Shown here one piece after another: positions 53,560-63,218 of a stretch of 64,000 bases of DNA. Source of the stretch: Chytridium lagenaria (taxonomy: Eukaryota; Chytridiomycota; Chytridiomycetes; Chytridiales; Chytridiaceae). The stretch is taken from positions 113,753 to 177,752 of the forward strand of contig JAHLKC010000085.1 of NCBI GenBank assembly GCA_025449115.1, in the 5' to 3' direction. The notes beneath the pieces are model-generated. The model was not told the origin of the DNA and did not search any database. It saw only the letters and a list, made by a program, of their open reading frames with translations. The position numbers were made by a program, and so were the translations under genes. Every line of letters begins with the position of its first letter. The stretch's first letter is position 1.

Positions 53560-55930
53560 ACTTGAGGACTTGGCCATCCTTCTCTCCATGCAACCATCAT
53601 AGATGATCCTGTTATGGGAATGCAGAAAGCGTATGTATGTGGGATGTGTGGATTAGCGTACACGTCAAGAAACAGCCTTCGCCAGTGTATCTCAGATGTA
53701 TGTGGAAAGAGAGTCAGATAGTGCGGAAAATGATACACTGGTTAGGGATTCAGATGCAGCAGCAACGAAATTGATGTGTGCTTAAATAATAATCCAGTTG
53801 AAGACTGCATACCTGATGATTAAGGTTGGTTAATTTGTATGTGCTTTGTCCAAGCTCATCTTTTGACTAGCACAAATGTTAATAAGACTCCTTCAATGGA
53901 AATGAAGCACAGCATGTCGGATAATGCGTACATTTCGTTGCAGAAGGATTGTTTAGGTGCCATTTTATTCCTTCCTTCTAATAACAAGATCCTCAGATTG
54001 GACACCAATGTCAATGCATCAGACCGGCAAGTTTCTTGAGCAAAAGACCGGATAAAAAAAGCTATGTGTACCTTGCTGTGTAAATTACTGCATGTCCTTC
54101 GCACCGCCGTACAATGAAAAAAATTTTGGAGTTCTGCTCAGAGAATAGGTTGTTTTTCTTTTTCTTGAACCGTTAACTATTGCTAAGATACAAGCTTGAC
54201 AAAAAGGGAAACAAAGTTAAACAAGCTTATTTTACCTTCCTACCACCTTTGCAACAAATCTGTATTCAACTATCGGATACAAAAAGGAGAATCACTATGA
54301 TTTGTAGACATGTTTTCACATTTAGAACTGAAGTTGACTTCTCTGATCCAACAAAGCCAAGCGAAGATATATTTGATGGGCAGCATTATCAGAGACTTGT
54401 TGCAAGTGGCATTTCTGCTCACGATCGGCCCATAATGTTGCATTTTTTTTTACCAGTGACGGCTTTCAAGTACTTCAGCAGTATGTATATTCCCGCTTCA
54501 TAAATTAATATACATATTCAATATAGAATGACACAAGAAGTGTGGTCATTGATACTCCTTAATCTCAATCTTCCACCGTCAACCTGTTTCAAACAAGAGA
54601 ATATTATCATAGCCGGTGTTTTACCGAAAAAATCCCAAAACGTCGGAGTGTCCTGACAACAGATACGAAAATACTGGAAGGTAAGGGCTGTTGTATTGGT
54701 GTTTCATTGCATTTGTTAATTTTAGTAGCTGGTGTATCATTCCAAAAGACAGAAAGTCTGGAGATTCAAAAAGCGCTCTGCTGTTGGTGGCGATCAGCCG
54801 GGATTAGCCACGTTTATGGGCTTTGCTGGCTTAACTGCAAGAGCGGCTGCAGATACTGTAATATTGAAGGTACTTTTAATGAGCACATATATTTTTCTCC
54901 CACCGCTGTCTTCGGGAACCAAATTGTCTGAGCTACGAAAAGATCTTCTTGATCTTGGTCTCAAGCTTTTAAGTCAAGAGAAATTGTCGTGGCCTGTAGA
55001 GAATTAGCGGGTGGCCATTAAAAAGCAAGCAGGAAAGATTTACTTAAGTCCACAGGTGATATTGTTGTTGTTTTATGTTTCTAATATATGTTTAGGCATT
55101 TCTCAAGTCTCGGTCCTATGGCGTTTAAATGCCATTTGTTGGCCGTGGTCATTTGGCATTGACCTAATGCATTTGGCTACAAACGTCATAAGCCTAATGT
55201 TCAAACATTGGAGCGAGTACTACTTTAATGATGACGATAATTCGTTGTACGTCTTGGAGAAGAATGTTTGGGAAACTATTGGGGAAAAAAATTCAGCTTC
55301 CTCCTTCATTTGGACAAACACTAGAAATGTTGCTAAGCATTTTGAGGGTCTGTTCCATTGCTTCGAGGACGTCTACCAGAAGCTTACCTCAAACCTTTTT
55401 TTTCAAGTTTGTTCAAGTTCTGCAAATTTCTTCATTTCAGCCCCGAAATAAACGAAGATCTGCTGAAAAAAATTGATAAGGGATGTAAAGAGTCTACTTT
55501 CACCACAAAGGTATTTTTAGCTTAATGTCTTATTTAAAATTGTTTTAGTATTTACAGGGAGTATTATAGAAAGAAAATAAACGAAGATCTGCTGAAAAAA
55601 AATGATAAGGGATGTAAAGAGTTCTACTTTCACTACAAAAAGTATTTTTAGCTTATTGTCTTATTTAAAATTGCTTTAGTATTTGCAGGGAGTATTATAG
55701 AAGGGATCCTGAAAGAATAAGTTGCTGCAGATCCGTTTTCCAATACCTACTGCATGTAGCCGACTGCATTAACTTGCTTGGTCTCATGCGGGCATACTGG
55801 CACAGAACGTGTCTGCGGACTACTTGGACCCATGGTGAATTGAAATCTTTCGTTTACCAAAATGTATCTCGTCTTTGCTTGACATGAATGCAACTAAATA
55901 GCTTACTTTTTATAAGAGGTTTGACATAGT
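53560..55930 (+). mobile_element. Decayed TNP2-like (CACTA-type) DNA transposon
   Basis: Fragments in several frames follow the order of fungal TNP2-like transposases. 53603-53710 encodes a Cys-rich finger-like segment (AYVCGMCGLAYTSRNSL...). Around 54330-54480: EDIFDGQHYQRLVASG and SDGFQVLQ. 54540-54650: EVWSLILLNLNLPP and ENIIIAGVLP. 54740-54860: YHSKRQKVWRFKKRSAVGGD. 55150-55440: FGIDLMHLATNVISLMFKHW and KNVWETIGEKNS. 55740-55850: YLLHVADCINLLGLMRAYW and, in another frame, ERVCGLLGP. The match is by recognition of family motifs, not by search. Stops and frameshifts, even with introns allowed, indicate a dead copy. Terminal inverted repeats were not found. Confidence 0.7.
55446..55703 (+). 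repeat. 129-bp tandem duplication within the transposase remnant
   Basis: The unit beginning AAATAAACGAAGATCTGCTG at 55446 recurs at 55575 with a few base differences. Each unit holds a coding-like segment (INEDLLKK) followed by an intron-like GTATTT...TTTACAG segment. Confidence 0.9.
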
Positions 55931-56146
55931 TCAAATTGAATACTAGTTAGATAACAAAAGGGGCCTTGGTCAAAAAAGGTTTTTATTATCAAGATGAAAC
56001 AAATGCAAAATCTAACCATCTTTTTCCGTTGGTGTCAATAAGGAAGGAGAATCTTAAACTTTCACAGAACTTTTGCATCCTAGGAGCAAGCATAAACTGA
56101 GTTCGAGGGAAGGCGTGAGAATTTGGTTGTTGCGATAAAGACTGTG

Positions 56147-56780
56147 GTGTGAACTTCATGATGGTTCACGGTCAATAAAGACCAATAATCACACCAATCA
56201 AACAGGTTGAGAATAAGGCTTTATTCACTTGACATATCCGCAAATTTGCGCAGATGAACGAGAGGGTAAAAGACTTAGACAAAATTAACATAAAAAGTAA
56301 ACAAACAACTGAGAGAAAAACTGTCTGACAGCGAATAAAGAGGAGAAGAAATTGAATCTGCTTAACGCGTCAGAACACGTCTATCAGTTATTATACAAAA
56401 GCATAGGGACCATAGCAAAGTGCCAACATCAAGGCTTTAGAAATATGAACTCCGTGCAAAATCACTGATAGTCAATTATGAAATTGGGGTCATATCACCT
56501 ATGTAAAAACCGTTGAATTATGTTACCAAAGTACTGGTTTGATTACCAGGTTAGGACGTATACGGCTGTGCCAGCCATATACATCCTAATTGAACCAGCA
56601 ACAATATGTAAACAAAGTCCGGGCCATGTATGGCCTTACCCAGCTGGTGGTTGGCGCCATATTTGGCGCCACATTTAGCCAACCACGTCCGTTTACCCTT
56701 CAACCACTTTAACTTGTGAAATCTCTGGGCACGCTCCTTGGACTCTAAGTCCATAGGAGAGATCACAAGATGTCATTACA
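56147..56780 (-). repeat. Possible solo LTR
   Basis: On the minus strand the block starts TGTAATGACATC, ends TTCACACCACA, and near its end has AATAAAGCC and TCTTTATTGACC, an arrangement typical of the R-U5 region of LTRs. TG...CA ends are present, but no target duplication was found and no second copy is in the window. Tentative. Confidence 0.3.
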
Positions 56781-57756
56781 TGTCTAATAAAGATTAGCAG
56801 TAACAAGTCTACTCATTAAAGAGCTATTACACTCAATGTTAGTAGTATGAATTTAAGGTGTGAGGATGAAGTGATTCTAATGGGTTTTTCTAAGGGTTTC
56901 CAGCAGTGCCGATTATAAAGATACTAGGGTGACAAAGCTCTAAGCTATGTCTAACTACCATTCTGGTGTCAATCTACAAGACTCTTCCAACAACTCTGTA
57001 ATATAGCCCATTACCTATGCAAACCAGCAGTCAAGTCGTATATCCACGCGCTCCCAGGTGGTGGAGTTGTTTCAGGACTCAATGGCATGCATAAGAGGGG
57101 AATAGTGTAGCGTACTTGCCTGTCATCGTCCATGAGCATCAGGAGGGGCATTGAAGAAGTTCTCATTCAATAGCATGTCACAACATCCCGTGCCATGGTA
57201 CACTTTACAACTTAATTAAAACATGGCCCATTCCAAGTAAGAGGCAGATAGAAAGACATGGTGTTCTATAAGCAATGTGGGGGGAAGATTATGCACAAAC
57301 AGGACAGGATATGATGATTTTTGTGGGACAACTTCTCTCTCAGTTTATTATTAATTTTGCTGCTGTAAATAAGTAAGTCAAAAAAGGATATAGTAAACAA
57401 CAAAACAAACAAGGAACGAGAAAAATATAAACAATAAACACATAAAACCCTATATACATAAGTACTTCTGCTTGTTCCTAACACGTCTATATAACTTTAA
57501 ACTAATACGCATTAGTGACGTCAGTCGTAATTTCACAACAAAGAATCATCATATAAGAGTACACGTGCTCTTGGAAATATGTGACGCCTATGCTAAGACA
57601 ATCATTTATAGTCATTATGTCTTTTATTTATAGTAAAATATATCACGTGAAAATAAAAAAACCTTCAATATTTCACAGTTTTTCACCGCACTGAGGTTAT
57701 TGCACCAGAGGACAGTGGGCCTTGTTTGTTACAGGTCCATTTACTTCAACATCCAC
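56781..57756. other. Intergenic
   Basis: AT-rich DNA without a supported gene; part of the transposon-rich right third of the window. Confidence 0.4.
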
Positions 57757-58078
57757 CTAAGCCATAGCGCTTCTCTTGTCAACACGTGCAGCGCGATGAT
57801 CTCCGATGCCACCGTGGAGTTGCTCTGGAACACCTGCATCATCCCCCACTACCCCTTCTCCTGCAGCACCAAGCCGGGAAGCCTTTTGGTCTCCATCCAC
57901 TTCTATCTCTTCTAAGAGCATGGCCTCATTCACTGTTCTTGATCCTCTTGGACGGGTAGGACTCTTTAGACGATAGCCGAACTCAACCCGTTTGCGTTTG
58001 TAAACCATCTTGACAGGGTCACTTATCACCGAGCCAAGACCTTGTCAAGCGCGGCTGGTTGTGTTGTGATTCGCCATA
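57757..58078 (-). pseudogene. ORF remnant, unknown product
   Basis: A 90-residue open frame reads through MVYKRKRVEFGYRLKSP and EEIEVDGDQKASRLG. An ATG 50 bp further upstream (MANHNTTSRA) is in the same frame but followed by a stop, so this is a fragment. Composition is protein-like; possibly from a transposon. No function assigned. Confidence 0.35.
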
Positions 58079-58179
58079 GATTCTTCTCTGTAGCCTTGCT
58101 GGGACTGCCATCCGTTCCCATTCTTGTTTAATTTGACAATCTGATAGATAACTTATATACAATAATAGATTAATAATTT

Positions 58180-58720
58180 ATAATAAAAAATCATGAAAGC
58201 TCACCCCAAAATCCCAAAAATTCCTACGGAACAGCTTGATGATGTAAAAATCCTCAAAGTGTTGGCGGAAATCAGTTCATTGCATTTGGATTAGGTGGAT
58301 TGTGAGCTTTAATTTTTACATCGGATTAAAGGTTTCTGTGCTACCAGTTGTAGCGATACTGAGTGGTTTGATTGTGAAGATTGGGAGGGATTTACGTGGG
58401 CGGGGTTTGGTGGATGTTTTGTTTGCTGAAATGTGGTTTGGCGGAGACTGAAAAGGGTGGGATTTACAAATATTGCTTATTTGTTTTGCTTTTGCGCGTT
58501 TTGGGCTGGAGAGAGAGGAAAGAAGGAGGAAGGATGGGGTCTAGAGGGGAGGAAGCCTGGGAAAAGGTTTTTTTATTATTGTTATCTTTTTCATTTTGAA
58601 GGAGTGAGCTGATCAGAAGAGTCGACGAGTTAAATAAAAGAGTTAAGTCAAAGTGTTTTTTTTTTTTATTGTAGTATTCGATAACAAAGAGAGACTGAGG
58701 GCTCAATATCCAACGCAACA
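58180..58720. other. Intergenic
   Basis: T- and G-rich sequence on the plus strand with a T10 run. No gene supported. Confidence 0.4.
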
Positions 58721-58801
58721 ACTGGTCCCTTCAACCAGAAGTAGCAAATAACGCTGCTCACTGGGTTATACATTGCGAGTGCACAAGCACAAGCGGCGTT
58801 T

Positions 58802-59200
58802 AGGATGGGAGCTTTCAACTTGAGGGAGCCGGACCTGCATATTGAGAAGATGGGTGTGTACTTGATGAAGCGTGCCGGAATCAGGGCAGACAAGGAGAAA
58901 GGAAAAGGTATTGGTAGCAAGGTTTTTGAGCTGCAAAGGGTTGCTGCCGAGGACCAAGGAATTCAATTGATGTTTTCTATGGCTGAACTTCAGCTCCCAC
59001 CTAATGAGCTCCAAAGGGTGCCATTTTCATGCATTGCAAATAATAAGAAGACCATTGCTTACATGATGACATCCCTTCACATTGGGAAGCTGTTTTTTTG
59101 TTGACGAGTATCTGGAACATGGCAAATCACGAAGCACTAACTTGGATGCAAACGCAAAGAAAGCATTATGGTGGACTCGCTGCAAAGCAGTTATCAGGTT
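58802..59200 (+). pseudogene. ORF remnant, unknown product (frameshifted)
   Basis: MGAFNLREPDLHIEKMGVYL... reads open to 59104. One T too many in the T7 run (59093-59099) breaks it; with T6 the frame continues as VDEYLEHGKSRSTNLDANAKKALWW to about 59200. Protein-like, hydrophilic, no family recognised. Possibly derived from a mobile element. Confidence 0.4.
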
Positions 59201-59587
59201 ACAATCTTTATTCTGCTTTATAGGTTAACAAGCGTTAGGTTTTTAAACACGTTTACAAGAGAAATCCTGTAGTTAGTCTTCGCAAGATGTACGCCAGGTT
59301 TAACGGAGATTCGATGAACTTACGTTCTACATTAACCTAACAAATTGCGAAACGGTTATTGCCTCGTTAAAGACAGGAACTGCATGATCTAGAAGATTCA
59401 CTTTTGGTTGGATTTAAGTCAGAGCATGGGGAAAGATGGGATACAAAGGAAGAGTGTGTGAAGTATTAAGCGGATGCTATCATCAGTAACTACATGATTT
59501 GCGTTAATAATTAACATTTCCATCGTAGGGTTCAAAAATAGAAACAACAAGCATCATGTTGGTCTGCAGCAAAAATCTGGTGCAAAC

Positions 59588-59909
59588 TGTTTGGATCCTG
59601 ACGCGCACTTAAAGCTCAATAAAGACAAATGTATGTATATGATCACTTATTTTATTACATTGGAAACCTCGAGTTCTTATACTAAGAGCTGGCACAGTCG
59701 GCACAGTCCTAGCACAGTCGGCAAAGCCGCTGTTGTCATCACTGTGCCTGCACAGTCGCAGCACAGTTCCCGCACAGTCGATGACATGGAGAATAACACG
59801 AAGAACAAAAACCAAGTAACTAAACAAACAGTAGAAAGACCAAGAGTCATTAACCAACATAATAGCGAAAACTAACAAGTGCATATAAGTGAAGATGTAA
59901 AACCCAACA
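59588..59909 (-). repeat. LTR of the truncated copia copy
   Basis: TG...CA-bounded block of about 322 bp next to the polypurine tract. It contains seven spaced copies of GACTGTGC-like octamers (59690-59770). The outer end is inferred, because the partner LTR is absent. Confidence 0.55.
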
Positions 59910-60172
59910 TTCTCCCCTTACATCAAACGCTATGTCTGACTCAACACTTTATCTGGTCAATCCACCAAATCCACCATTCCCATCATCCTCCGAAAATTCT
60001 CAAACTTTCCACGAGGTAAGGCTTTGGTGAGAGCATCTGCTGGCTGATCATCCGTCCCAACATGCTCAACTCTGATCAGTCCCTGTCTGATCCTATCCCT
60101 CACAGCGTGAAAACGTAAGTCCACATGACGCGATCGAGAGCTGATTTTCGCGTTCTGGGCGACAGCGTTCAG
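59588..60172 (-). mobile_element. Truncated second Ty1/copia copy: RNase H end plus 3' LTR
   Basis: 59957-60172 (minus) encodes the last 70 residues of a copia RNase H: SSRSRHVDLRFHAVRDRI, VGTDDQPADALTKALPRGKF, stop at 59957. After AAGGGGAGAA (polypurine tract, 59910-59919) comes an LTR starting TGTTGGG at 59909 and probably ending CCAAACA at 59588. The element is cut off at about 60172. Its LTR differs from that of the full-length copy, so it is another family. Confidence 0.8.
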
Positions 60173-60316
60173 ATAGAATGAGGGTCTAAGTTGCTACCCT
60201 TTGGGGAACCGTGACATGACCGTGCCCAATTTACGACCCTTATACGGTTACGGACCGTGGTTGGACCGTGACGGGCCCGACAAAGGCCCAAGTCGGGACC
60301 AACATGTGACCAATGT

Positions 60317-60404
60317 GGGACCTACATGGGGCCAAGGCGGGACCTACATGGGACCAAGGCGGGACATATTTGGGACCAAGGCGGGACCTACTTTGGACCA
60401 AGTT
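60317..60404. repeat. 22-bp tandem repeat, four copies
   Basis: Units of GGGACCTACATGGGACCAAG-type sequence (22 bp each) at 60317, 60339, 60361 and 60383. Looser GGACC/GGGACC words extend over 60230-60460. Confidence 0.9.
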
Positions 60405-60719
60405 GGCTCAATCATAAGACAATTGAAGGGCCAATATGGGACCAAAGTACGGGACCAAAATAGTACCCAATAAAAACAAATGGTATAAGACCTACAGGTC
60501 TATGTATATTTTTTTAATGTAAACAACATAGAAAGAACGTGACGGGATTTAAAAAAAAAAGGACTAATACAACAAACGGGCAGGGTTAGGAATTTTATTT
60601 CGAAAAAAACAGAAAGTTGAAGGAAGAAACAAACATCGTAAACGTATAGCATATTATCAAAAATAACAGAGTTTAAAAAAATTCGACTAAAGTTCACCAT
60701 GACAAAGTGACAGGAAGGG

Positions 60720-62800
60720 AACATCCTTGCGCATGACGGAGCAACAGACCCGAACGGGGTACGCGCAAATGAATAAGGTGGCTTTGATCTAAATACCGTA
60801 GAAGAAAGCGTTAGTACACACAGTTGAAGAAAGCGTTAGTATATCTTCCAAATGACCAAGAAAATTATGAAAATAAAGGAAATGTACAAACCAAAGTTTC
60901 GCCGTGACGGAGCGAACTAACCGAACGGCCACTTAGAAGAAAGCGTTAGTATCTTAATCTTAATAACGTAGAAGAAGGACCAAGATAAATAAAGGATACA
61001 ACAAAGGAGACTTACCAACCGATGTTTCGCCGTGACGGAGCGACCAAACCAAACGAGTATGACACAAACGATTATCTCGGTCTTAATCTACATACCGTGG
61101 AGGAAAACGTTAGTATTTTCAAGAGGATGACCAAGATAAAAAAGTAGGAAAGAAAAAATAAACACTTACAAACCGATGTTTCTTTATGACAGAGTGACCA
61201 AATCGAACTCCAAACGGAACAGAATAATAGAAAGGAGCAACGCGGTCTTGAACTAAATAGGGTAGAAGAAAACGTTAGTATATTTAAAGACGGAGGAAAG
61301 TATCGAGAGATGAAAACTTACAAACAAATATTTCGCCGTGACGGAGCGATCAAACCGAACGAGTATCATGCAAACGTTTACCACGGCCTTGATCTTACCT
61401 TGATCTTTGTAACGCAGAAGAAAGCGTTAGTATATTTTGAAAAATGAACGAGATAGCAAAGTATACAAAAAAGGAAACTTACCAACCGATGTTTCGTCAT
61501 GACGGTGTGACCGAACCATACAAGCGTCGCGCCAACGAATAACACGGTAATGATCTTAACAACGCATAAGATAACGTTAGTATATCAGACAAAATGGCCA
61601 AGATAAAAAAGCATCAAAAAAGGAAAACTCACATAGCGATGTTTCGTCATGACGGAGTCACCGAGCCCAAAGGGAATCGCGCCAGCGAATAACAAAGTCT
61701 TGATCTTAATAACGCAGAAGAAAGCGTTAGTATATCTGACAAAATGACCGAGAAAAAAAAATACAAAAAAAAGAAAACTCACAAACCGATGTTTCGTTAT
61801 GACGAAGAGACCGAACCAAACGGGAATCGCGCAAAGAATACCACGGTCATGAATCTTAACAACGCAGAAGAAAGCGTTAGTATATCTGACAGAATGACCG
61901 AGATAATAAAAGTATCAAAAAAGAAAAACTCACAAAGCGATGTTTCGTCATGACGGAGACCGAACCAAAGGGAATCGCGCCAGCGAATAACAAAGTCTTG
62001 ATCTTAACAACGCAGAAGAAAGCGTTAGTATGACCGAGATAAAAAAGTATCAAAAAAGAAAAACTCACAAACCGATGTTTCGTCATGACGGAGTCACCGA
62101 ACCAAACGGGAATCGCGCAAAGAAATAACACGGTCATGATTTTAACAACGCAGAAGAACGTCTTAATAGTGCAGAAGAAACCGTTATTTATCTAGATAAC
62201 GTAGAATAAAGCGTTAGTATAAATTTCAAAATGACCGAGATAATGAAGTAGAAAAAAAAGGGGTTGTATCAAAAAATGAACACTTACAAACCGATGTTTC
62301 GCTATGACGGAGTGACCGAATCGAACGCTGAACGGAACGGAATTAGCGAAGGAAATAACGCGGTCTTGATCTAAATAGCGTAGAAGAATTAGGTTAGTAT
62401 ATAGTACAAAATGACCAATACAACGGCGTTAGCTTGTCAATTATAAAGCAGCAGAAAGCGGTAGGAAATGTTATACAATAACAAAGATAAAAGCATATGA
62501 GATAATAACATCTTATTAACCTAAGTTCAACCATGACCGGATGACGGAACGGAATGGGTCGTATTGCAAACAAACGTTGTTGGCTGACCCAGCGATGGAA
62601 CGGAACGGCTGACGGAACGGCTGACGGAACGGCTGACGGAACGGAACGGCTGACGGAGCGATGGAACGGAACGGCTGACGGAGCGATGGAACGGAACGGC
62701 TGACGGAGCGATGGAACGGAACGGGGCGTATCACAAACGAACGATGTAGGCTTGATCTTTATAACACAGATTAAAGCGTTAGCATATTTTTTTGAAACGA
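60720..62800 (-). repeat. Exon-intron tandem array, about 140-160 bp period
   Basis: About eleven or twelve degenerate units, each consisting on the minus strand of an exon-like ATCAAGACC...CATGACGAAACATCGGTTT segment, a donor, a 55-100 bp AT-rich spacer and a TACTAACG block with acceptor. Units starting at 62002, 61854, 61704 and 61554 are spaced 148-150 bp; others 138-165 bp. Confidence 0.85.
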
Positions 62801-63031
62801 GACGTACTTAAGATGCTTGACGATGTTGCATAGACAAAGCCAAACAACAAGGCAGAAACAACAACAAGGCAGATGAACAACAACAAGGCAGATGAACGAG
62901 AGATTCAGATTCTGTTCACCGATGAAGTCAGTGTAAGAACAAGTGTCGTTGGTAAAGAGAGGGGGAATGGAATGAACTGTTAACAACGAAGGTTGATAAA
63001 TAAGCAACACAGACCTTATGAAGAAGCCCAT
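60917..63031 (-). CDS. Candidate gene made of tandem micro-exons (24-residue repeats)
   Basis: Proposed exons: 63031-62808 (ATG at 63031), 62756-62521, 62370-62288, 62161-62069, 62002-61934, 61854-61783, 61704-61633, 61554-61483, 61393-61322, then 61087-61016 and a stop in 60931-60888. Every intron has a GTAAG/GTGAG/GTACG-type donor (GTTAAT once) and an AG acceptor, and most have a perfect TACTAACGCTTTCTTCTGCG-like branch/pyrimidine block. Exon lengths 224, 236, 83, 93, 69, 72, 72, 72, 72 add up to 331 whole codons and stay open. From the third exon on, each encodes a version of a 24-residue repeat with the core AIPVWFGDSVMTKHRF. The first exon is hydrophobic and Cys-rich; the second is a PFRQPFRQ-type low-complexity segment. 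Exon 61252-61170 (83 nt) would introduce a stop unless skipped. Product and function unknown; no family recognised. Confidence 0.55.
62585..62725. repeat. Minisatellite inside the second exon of the array gene
   Basis: Mixed 12-bp (CTGACGGAACGG) and 26-bp (CTGACGGAGCGATGGAACGG plus AACGG) units in tandem. Expansion of this tract explains why the exon (62521-62756) is 236 nt instead of about 72-83 nt. The reading frame through it stays open. Confidence 0.85.
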
Positions 63032-63133
63032 CCAGTGTGGAAAAGACAGCAGAAGCTAGCGGACCTGTAAAGGCGGAGTGTTTGATGATGTAAGAACAAA
63101 GTTGTGCAAGAGAATGTTGAAGGAAAATGTAAA

Positions 63134-63139
63134 TTTATT
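63134..63139 (-). terminator. Polyadenylation signal AATAAA
   Basis: AATAAA on the minus strand, 80 nt downstream of the stop codon of the edge gene (63219) and about 100 nt upstream of the ATG of the micro-exon gene, separating two genes on the same strand. Confidence 0.5.
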
Positions 63140-63218
63140 TTGTTATCAAGTTTTCACATAATCGGGTTTTTAGCTCGAGAAAGCATCATGGTCGCGTTCA
63201 TTTTTAATAAAGCAATTG

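Noticed and set aside
60201..60473. Plus-strand 90-residue ORF
   Set aside because: It is a read-through of the GGGACC tandem repeat and has no other support.
60720..62800. CRISPR array
   Set aside because: The repeats are about 150 bp, degenerate, and built as exon plus intron in a eukaryotic genome; they do not have short direct repeats with unique spacers.
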